This document shows positions 6,941 to 11,727 of a DNA stretch of 11,727 bases, piece after piece; the stretch's first letter is position 1; the number at the start of each line of letters is the position of its first letter. Origin of the DNA: Chitinophagales bacterium (lineage in GTDB: Bacteria; Bacteroidota; Bacteroidia; Chitinophagales; Chitinophagaceae); NCBI GenBank assembly GCA_025355935.1, contig JANXYS010000403.1:1-11727 (forward strand). Reading direction: 5' to 3'. Below the pieces are notes generated by a model. The model ran no database searches. It was not told where the DNA came from and saw only the letters and a list, made by a program, of their open reading frames with translations. Made by a program: the position numbers and the translations under genes.

Positions 6941-8059
6941 TCAGAGTAGCTGCAGAACACGTTCATTTGTTATTTTACCATTATTTGCTATACAGGTTCC
7001 TGCAACCAGATCATCATCAAAATTAAGGTGCAGGTCCCCTTCTTTTGTAATGATCAACTGAAGGAAATTGCAAATGTTTTTTCCGTATAACTTACTGGCA
7101 TCGCTAGGCATCCCCGACGATAAAAATGAGTTTCCGACAATCGTAACCCCATGGTAAGTGAAGGTTTCGCCATTTCTCGTTTGTGCGCTGTTTCCGCCAC
7201 TAGCAGATGCGATGTCGATCAGTATTGAACCATTTTTCATCGACTGAAGCATTTCATCCGTAATCAAAACCGGTGCTTTTTTTCCGGGTATCTGGGCCGT
7301 AGTGATAACTATGTCCGCCTTCGCAACGCTTTCAGCTATCTTGTTTTTCTGTCGTTGCATAAACTCTTCCGTTTGTTCCACTGCATATCCCCCGGCTTTA
7401 CTGGCATCAGCGGCGCCGTCAACTTCGATGAATTTCGCGCCGAGGCTCATTACTTCTTCTTTTACTGCAGGGCGGGTATCAAAAACTTCTACAACCGCAC
7501 CGAGCCTTCTCCCTGTTGCGATAGCCTGTAAACCAGCAACGCCTGCTCCTAGAATAAGTATTTTTGCCGGTGGAATGCTACCCGCCGCAGTCATGAACAT
7601 TGGAAAGTATTTTGGAAACATATTCGCGGCCAGTAATACAGCTTTATAACCTGCGATATTTGCCTGGCTGCTTAATACATCCATACTTTGCGCACGGGTT
7701 GTGCGGGGAAGCATATCCATACTAAACACCGCCATGCCTTTTGCGGCATAATCGCTGATAAGAGTTGGGTTAAACAGGGGTTGATAAAAGCCTAACAAAA
7801 CTTTTGCGATACTGTTGTTGAGATCATTTTCTGTTAGCGGGTTAATCGAAAGCAGAACGGTTGCGGTATTCAAAATATTTTCACGGGATGCAATGACGGC
7901 ACCAGTTTCCACATATTTCTCATCCTCTGCAAAAGCTTGCTGACCGGCGCCTTGCTCCACATGTACTTCCACGCTTAACTTTTTCAAAATCGTAATATGT
8001 TCAGGCAACAGGGAAACACGGGTTTCCGGGGAGGGTTCTTTTAATACGCCAATTATCAT
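6941..8059 (-). CDS. pntAA: NAD(P) transhydrogenase subunit alpha part 1 (NAD-binding)
   Basis: This is the soluble domain I of transhydrogenase, a peripheral cytoplasmic dimer that binds NAD(H) and passes hydride to NADP+ on domain III. It is 372 residues against about 384 for Rhodospirillum rubrum. The start MIIGVLKEPSPETRVSLLPE is the alanine dehydrogenase/PNT N-terminal signature. The RQD loop is intact: Arg119, Gln124, Asp127 and Ser130 in PRTTRAQSMDVLSS have the spacing of R127/Q132/D135/S138 in R. rubrum. The dinucleotide motif is GAGVAG (171-176), with Asp194 at the end of the second strand (VFDTR) for the ribose. Alanine dehydrogenase is excluded by the RQD loop and by the pntAB and pntB genes that follow. 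It is the first gene of the pnt operon. The 80-base leader holds only a weak -7-like box. Confidence 0.96.
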   Translation of the reverse strand: MIIGVLKEPSPETRVSLLPEHITILKKLSVEVHVEQGAGQQAFAEDEKYVETGAVIASRENILNTATVLLSINPLTENDLNNSIAKVLLGFYQPLFNPTLISDYAAKGMAVFSMDMLPRTTRAQSMDVLSSQANIAGYKAVLLAANMFPKYFPMFMTAAGSIPPAKILILGAGVAGLQAIATGRRLGAVVEVFDTRPAVKEEVMSLGAKFIEVDGAADASKAGGYAVEQTEEFMQRQKNKIAESVAKADIVITTAQIPGKKAPVLITDEMLQSMKNGSILIDIASASGGNSAQTRNGETFTYHGVTIVGNSFLSSGMPSDASKLYGKNICNFLQLIITKEGDLHLNFDDDLVAGTCIANNGKITNERVLQLL

Positions 8060-8126
8060 TTGTATTCTATTGGGTTTTAGCTCAATACTTATTCGTGGGT
8101 GACGTTGAAAGCAGGTGTTAAGCGTC

Positions 8127-8134
8127 TAAAGATA
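8127..8134 (-). promoter_or_regulatory. possible -7 element upstream of the pnt operon
   Basis: Read on the minus strand this is TATCTTTA, seven of eight positions of TAnnTTTG apart from the final G. It sits about 67 bases before the pntAA ATG, just after the methyltransferase stop. No TTG is visible at the -33 distance. If real it would let pnt be transcribed separately from the genes upstream. Confidence 0.22.
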
Positions 8135-8139
8135 TATAA

Positions 8140-8937
8140 TTAAAACCGGATGCTAAAGTGTTGCTTTGCTTTAAAATCTTTTCTGAAAAACACCACACCT
8201 ACAAAGAACAGATCAATCGAGAGAGTTACCGCATCGTTTGATATAATCTCTACCCAGGCTTCTTCCATTTCACTGCTCCAATGTATGTCGTCAAAAACAA
8301 TCACCGAATATTCATTACATACCGTCAGCAAACTATCCAGGTAGGCCAGGGTTGGCGCCCGGCGGTGATTACCATCTACGAATGCGAAATCCACCTGCGA
8401 AATTTCGGACAATACTTCAGGAAGGGTTTGTTCGAATGCGCCTGTTTTAAGAATAATATTCCCGATCTTAAGATGAGAAAAAGTATTTACCGCAATTTCT
8501 GATATTTCTTGTGAGCCTTCAAGCGTATACACTTGTGCGGTAGTATTACCACTTGCGAGATATGAGGTTGTAATTCCCAGTGACGTGCCCAATTCTACAA
8601 TGACGGACGGCTTAAAATGAGCAACCATCCTGTATAAAAGCTGGGCAAACTTTTTAGATTTTAAAGAAGATCCGGCAATATTTTTTACTGCTCTTGAACT
8701 GCTTTTCATCACAGACGATCCTGCTCCGAAATCCTCAACGTCAATCATCCTGCTATCAGCCAACAATTGATCACGCACCTTTTCAATTGAATCATATACC
8801 GAATACCTGGTCCGGTCGTTTAAAACAGATTTAATAAAATTAAAAACGAACGGGGAATGCACCCCGTGGCCCTTGGCATTAGACGCATGTATGTAATAGC
8901 TGATGTATTTTCGTACTAAGCGTGATAGGGAATGCAA
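8140..8937 (-). CDS. class I SAM-dependent methyltransferase, substrate unknown, TTG start
   Basis: This cytoplasmic protein of 265 residues has a Rossmann-fold methyltransferase core of the Methyltransf_24/O-methyltransferase kind. Motif I is VIVELGTSLGITT (112-124). An acidic residue follows the second strand (YTLEGS, 137-142). DFAFVDGNH (183-191) and VIVFDDIHW (212-220) are the strand-4 and strand-5 motifs. The N-terminal 90 residues, with HGVHSPFVFNF (24-34), are a helical extension I associate with Bacteroidota versions. No metal-binding catechol-type set is clear enough to name a substrate. The start is TTG (8935-8937): the frame runs open upstream to a TAA inside the folA 3' end with no ATG, and there is no Met downstream until residue 64, past the conserved HGVHSPF. 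It lies 56 bases after folA and 80 before pntAA on the same strand, which suggests co-transcription but not function. Confidence 0.85.
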   Translation of the reverse strand: MHSLSRLVRKYISYYIHASNAKGHGVHSPFVFNFIKSVLNDRTRYSVYDSIEKVRDQLLADSRMIDVEDFGAGSSVMKSSSRAVKNIAGSSLKSKKFAQLLYRMVAHFKPSVIVELGTSLGITTSYLASGNTTAQVYTLEGSQEISEIAVNTFSHLKIGNIILKTGAFEQTLPEVLSEISQVDFAFVDGNHRRAPTLAYLDSLLTVCNEYSVIVFDDIHWSSEMEEAWVEIISNDAVTLSIDLFFVGVVFFRKDFKAKQHFSIRF

Positions 8938-8993
8938 GGGAAGTAATATGATAGTGAAGTGAACAATTTCTGTTGCGTCAATGAAACCAACGC

Positions 8994-9485
8994 CTATATT
9001 TTAATCCAGGTTTCAAATGTAAAATCATAGTTGTGCTTTTCATCCTTTAAGCACGCACGTTGTTCCTCCAGTCTCCATAAGTTCTTGTCTATGTCAGGAA
9101 AGAAAGTATCGCCTTCAAGATCGGCATGAACACGGGTCATATATATTTTATCTGCCAACAGCATACTTTGCTGATAAATTTCTCCTCCACCTATTATAAA
9201 TACTTCCTTGCAATTTGTGAGCCTTGCTTCCTCCAATCCGGCCTTAAGATCACGGGCGACCCGGGTGCCTTCACGGCTCCAGTTTTCCTGGTTAGTAATT
9301 ACAATATTCACACGGCCCGGTAATGGCTTGTCGACACTCTCGTAAGTTTTACGGCCCATTACCACCACCATGCCCCAGGTTGTATCTTTAAAAAATTTCA
9401 TGTCGATGGGAAGATGCCACAGCAACTTGCCTTTTTTACCAATGGCATTATTTTCAGATGCAGCTACAATCAGGGAAATAGTCAT
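8994..9485 (-). CDS. folA: dihydrofolate reductase
   Basis: FolA reduces dihydrofolate to tetrahydrofolate with NADPH in the cytoplasm, restoring the cofactor consumed by thymidylate synthase; it is the trimethoprim target. It has 163 residues against 159 in E. coli. Visible features are the N-terminal strand TISLIVAASENNAIGKKGK, LLWHLPIDMKFFK with the catalytic Asp28 (E. coli Asp27), GRKTYES (44-50) for NADPH binding, the IIGGGEIY segment (97-104), TRVHADLEGDTFFPDID (117-133), and a C-terminal strand ending TFETWIKI. No substitution that would suggest loss of activity is seen. The ATG at 9485 gives the standard N-terminus. It is 103 bases downstream of the OmpA-family gene and on the same strand as thyA, the usual partner. 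Confidence 0.97.
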   Translation of the reverse strand: MTISLIVAASENNAIGKKGKLLWHLPIDMKFFKDTTWGMVVVMGRKTYESVDKPLPGRVNIVITNQENWSREGTRVARDLKAGLEEARLTNCKEVFIIGGGEIYQQSMLLADKIYMTRVHADLEGDTFFPDIDKNLWRLEEQRACLKDEKHNYDFTFETWIKI

Positions 9486-9588
9486 ATTTGATGTACTAAA
9501 TTAGCGCGGGCATTATTTCCTGCATGGCGAAAATATTGAATTTCCCGTTAAGCTAAAATTTCTTACGATCTTCTTATACAATCATCTC

Positions 9589-11205
9589 TTAGTTTTTTAC
9601 GATCTTAAATTCGACCCGCCGGTTTAATTGCCGGCCTTCGTCTGTTTCATTGGTTGACACAGGTTTTGTTTCGCCATAGCCTTGCGAGGTAATTCGTGCA
9701 GGCAAAATTCCTTTAGATAAAATATAGTTCATTACCGAGCGGGCACGGTTATCACTCAATGTAAAATTATAAGCGTCTGCACCCATACTATCGGTGTGAG
9801 CGCTCATTTCGATTACGACACTGGGGTATTCGCGGAGGAAGTTCACTACCCTGTCAAGTTCAGCATTTGACTCGGGCCTCAAATCGTATTTATCAAAATC
9901 AAAGAATACATTATTTAGCCTGAAGACTTGCCCTATTTCAATCGGTACAAGATAAAGGTCTTTGTGAATTACTTTATACCCCGCTTTCACCAATGAATCC
10001 AGATTTAAATTTTCAGATATCGCGAAAAATTTATCTGCGGACGCACGTATGCTGTAATTTTTATCATAAGGTAACACCATCTTGAATGAGCCGTCAACCG
10101 GGCTTGAATTTCCGGAACCGGCTTCTTTACCGTCAGGTAGCGTTTCATATAGCAACGTTGCGCTGAGTGGCATATTTGTTTTTTTGTTGTACACGTTCCC
10201 AGTAACCAGTACTACTGGATCAGGCCTTTCTTTTTCCAAAAGTTTAACGCGCACTATATCACTTGCCCCATAAGCGCCGTCACTGGAGGTAAGGTATGCA
10301 TATTCCCCGCCTGCATCGAGTGTAAAAAACGCTTCAGAGCCCGCTGTGTTAATGGGCGCTCCCAGGTTTTGAGGCTCGCTCCATTTTTGCCAGGAGTCAT
10401 CAAGCCGTTTTGTTTTCCAGATATCCTGTTCACCCAGGCCTCCTTCACGATCACTGCTAAAATAAAGGGTAACACCATCAGCTGCTAAAAATGGGCTCAT
10501 TTGGTTATAGCCGGGAATATTTATTTTCTTTCCTAAATTTTTAGGCGCCGTCCATATATCATTTCCTTCCGCAAAAGAAACATACAACTCGTTATTATAA
10601 CTCCCTTTTTTATCGGTCATATAAAATAACAGCGTTCTGCCATCATGCCCCATGCAAGCGCCAAGCTGGGGTGTGGTACTAAATTTTGTAAAGTTGCGGA
10701 TCTTAAGCATTTCAGCATTTGTCCAGCTATTATCTTCTAATTTATGGATCATACTTAATCCGGTACCCAGGTACTGGCCATCGGTAAAGGCTCCTTTGAG
10801 TAAAATAGTATTTAGATCCGGCGATATCCAGTACACGGCATTGTAATGAGATGCGTTTACGCGCGCGCTGAGATGCTTTGCAGCCGCCCATTTCCCTGAT
10901 GTATCGCGGGTAGAGTACCAAATATCCTGTGAATTAGGAACGGTATTAAACTGGATATTTAATGGGTCGTTTTGCCTGATAAAAAAAAGCAGATTACCAT
11001 CGGCAGAAATGGTAGGACGCATCTCAGGGTTGTCGGTATTGATTAAGGGGCCGAGGTTTTCGATCTTTACAACTGTTGACTCTGTGATAACATTTTCTTT
11101 TTGAGCAATCAATTTAACGGTTGTATCTGCGGAGGAAACAGCAGGCTGCCCGAAAGCCACCAGCGAAATACTTAATAAAAGTAAAAGGGTATAAGTTCTC
11201 TTCAT
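9589..11205 (-). CDS. OmpA-family protein with PD40 beta-propeller repeats and a carboxypeptidase-regulatory-like domain
   Basis: This envelope protein has 538 residues in four parts. A Sec signal peptide (1-19, ending VAFGQ) is followed by a PD40/WD40-like beta-propeller region (about 55-325). Its repeat units include RPTISADGNLLFFI, MSPFLAADGVTLYFSSDREGG and SEAFFTLDAGGEYAYLTS, and several W- or I-containing DIW/DIV blade edges. A small beta-sandwich of the carboxypeptidase-regulatory type covers about 332-398 (VTGNVYNKKTNMPLSATLLYE). The C-terminal OmpA peptidoglycan-binding domain (about 428-536) has NNVFFDFDKYDLRPES and LSDNRARSVMNYI. Asp472 (AHTDSMG) and Arg487 have the same 15-residue spacing as the diaminopimelate-binding Asp271/Arg286 pair of E. 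coli OmpA. It has no N-terminal eight-strand barrel, so it is probably a periplasmic or outer-membrane-associated linker to peptidoglycan. This architecture is common in Bacteroidota; individual function is unknown. It sits between thyA and folA with 100-120 base gaps. Confidence 0.9.
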   Translation of the reverse strand: MKRTYTLLLLLSISLVAFGQPAVSSADTTVKLIAQKENVITESTVVKIENLGPLINTDNPEMRPTISADGNLLFFIRQNDPLNIQFNTVPNSQDIWYSTRDTSGKWAAAKHLSARVNASHYNAVYWISPDLNTILLKGAFTDGQYLGTGLSMIHKLEDNSWTNAEMLKIRNFTKFSTTPQLGACMGHDGRTLLFYMTDKKGSYNNELYVSFAEGNDIWTAPKNLGKKINIPGYNQMSPFLAADGVTLYFSSDREGGLGEQDIWKTKRLDDSWQKWSEPQNLGAPINTAGSEAFFTLDAGGEYAYLTSSDGAYGASDIVRVKLLEKERPDPVVLVTGNVYNKKTNMPLSATLLYETLPDGKEAGSGNSSPVDGSFKMVLPYDKNYSIRASADKFFAISENLNLDSLVKAGYKVIHKDLYLVPIEIGQVFRLNNVFFDFDKYDLRPESNAELDRVVNFLREYPSVVIEMSAHTDSMGADAYNFTLSDNRARSVMNYILSKGILPARITSQGYGETKPVSTNETDEGRQLNRRVEFKIVKN

Positions 11206-11325
11206 CAGCTGCGGGCGTGTTTACAGCCTGTACAACGAAGAAAACGGGAAAATATTACGATGGTTATGGACGGGGAGGGATACAAATAATATTGGCCATC
11301 GGTACAGGGTAAGCGAAAAACAGTT

Positions 11326-11727
11326 TTAAACAGCAACGGCAGCCTTAATACCGGGATGCGAATTGTAATTGATTAATTCAAAGTCTTCGAATTTAAAGGC
11401 AAATATATCTTTCACGTCAGGATTTAGCTTCATAATCGGGAGCTCGAAAGGAGTCCTCGTAAGTTGCAGATTTGCCTGTTCAACATGATTATTGTATAAA
11501 TGTACATCGCCGAAAGTATGAATAAACTCCCCGGGTTGAAGACCACAAACCTGGGCAATCATCAAAGTAAGCAAAGCATAAGAAGCAATATTAAAGGGAA
11601 CGCCAAGAAATACATCGGCCGAACGTTGATAAAGCTGGCAACTCAGCTTTCCATTTGCTACATAAAATTGAAAAAGGCAATGACAAGGCATCAATTTCAT
11701 CTTCGGAAGGTCCGCAACATTCCATGC
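11326..11727 (-). CDS. thyA: thymidylate synthase, N-terminal part beyond the window
   Basis: ThyA makes dTMP from dUMP using methylene-tetrahydrofolate, which becomes dihydrofolate, the substrate of FolA. The frame is open to the right edge (first visible residues A-W-N-V-A-D-L-P-K), so the 124-residue stretch starting at the Met at 11700 is not the complete gene. 133 residues are visible, with the catalytic Cys in LMPCHCLFQFYV (visible residue 15) followed by LYQRSADVFLGVPFNIASYA, the dUMP-binding signature, then GDVHLYNNH and the C-terminal HPGIKAAVAV. From the catalytic Cys to the end there are 118 residues, exactly as in E. coli ThyA, so about 130 N-terminal residues are missing outside the window. 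It is the most upstream gene of the minus-strand series. Confidence 0.97.
   Translation of the reverse strand, partial: AWNVADLPKMKLMPCHCLFQFYVANGKLSCQLYQRSADVFLGVPFNIASYALLTLMIAQVCGLQPGEFIHTFGDVHLYNNHVEQANLQLTRTPFELPIMKLNPDVKDIFAFKFEDFELINYNSHPGIKAAVAV

Noticed and set aside
7302..7649. 115-residue open frame on the plus strand inside pntAA
   Set aside because: It is a shadow of the NAD-binding domain coding sequence, with Ala/Pro/Ser-rich low-complexity composition and no promoter or motif.
9486..9588. Promoter-like boxes before folA (TATTTTCG and TAATTTAG on the minus strand)
   Set aside because: Each misses one key base of TAnnTTTG and neither has a TTG at a suitable distance, so they are not distinguishable from AT-rich background.
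9563..9606. Direct repeat of TTACGATCTT (9563-9572 and 9597-9606) around the stop of the OmpA-family gene
   Set aside because: Only 10 bases long, one copy encodes the last residues of the protein, and there is no third copy or mobile-element context.
11219..11235. Inverted repeat TACAG-C-CTGTA, extendable with one bulge, shortly before the OmpA-family start
   Set aside because: Arms of 5 bases are expected by chance in a window this size; a hairpin or operator cannot be supported without conservation.
11121..11312. 63-residue plus-strand open frame running from the OmpA-family gene start into the gap before thyA
   Set aside because: Its first third is antisense to the signal-peptide region of a real gene, the rest is unremarkable basic sequence, and no promoter or known motif supports it.

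Overview
The window looks like chromosomal housekeeping DNA from a Bacteroidota bacterium, most plausibly a Chitinophagaceae-like lineage (inference from protein character, no search run). Supporting signs are a DUF1343/NamZ wall hydrolase, a PD40-repeat/OmpA outer-membrane protein, lipid-free Sec signal peptides ending in A-Q, Bacteroidota-style -7 promoter boxes (TAnnTTTG), little Shine-Dalgarno signal and moderate GC. No mobile element, CRISPR array, rRNA or tRNA was seen, and no gene-free stretch exceeds about 120 bases.

Layout. The left edge carries the 3' part of a NamZ-type peptidoglycan hydrolase (+), followed by fmt (methionyl-tRNA formyltransferase, +) with its own promoter. A convergent minus-strand pair follows: a secreted LysM-LysM-double-psi-barrel protein and, upstream of it, an RsmF-type 16S rRNA m5C methyltransferase. 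Divergent from rsmF is a secreted alpha/beta hydrolase resembling prolyl iminopeptidases (+). Everything from there to the right edge is on the minus strand. Read in transcription order from the right it is thyA (5' part cut off by the window), a PD40/OmpA envelope protein, folA, a small SAM-dependent methyltransferase, and the three-gene proton-translocating transhydrogenase pntAA-pntAB-pntB.

How the genes relate. ThyA oxidises methylene-tetrahydrofolate to dihydrofolate, FolA reduces it back with NADPH, and the Pnt complex makes NADPH from NADH at the expense of the proton gradient. The right half is therefore a same-strand neighbourhood that is metabolically coherent, with an envelope gene and an uncharacterised methyltransferase interspersed. 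Fmt and RsmF both serve translation (initiator tRNA and 16S rRNA), and NamZ, the LysM protein and the OmpA protein all touch peptidoglycan.

I did not find a clearly new multi-gene system. The most interesting local signal is the 41-bp rsmF/hydrolase intergenic gap. It holds a perfect 11-bp inverted repeat whose two arms each contain a consensus -7 box, facing one another so that both transcripts would start at almost the same base pair. The transhydrogenase also shows a swap of the membrane proton-pathway histidine from the beta subunit to the alpha2 subunit.
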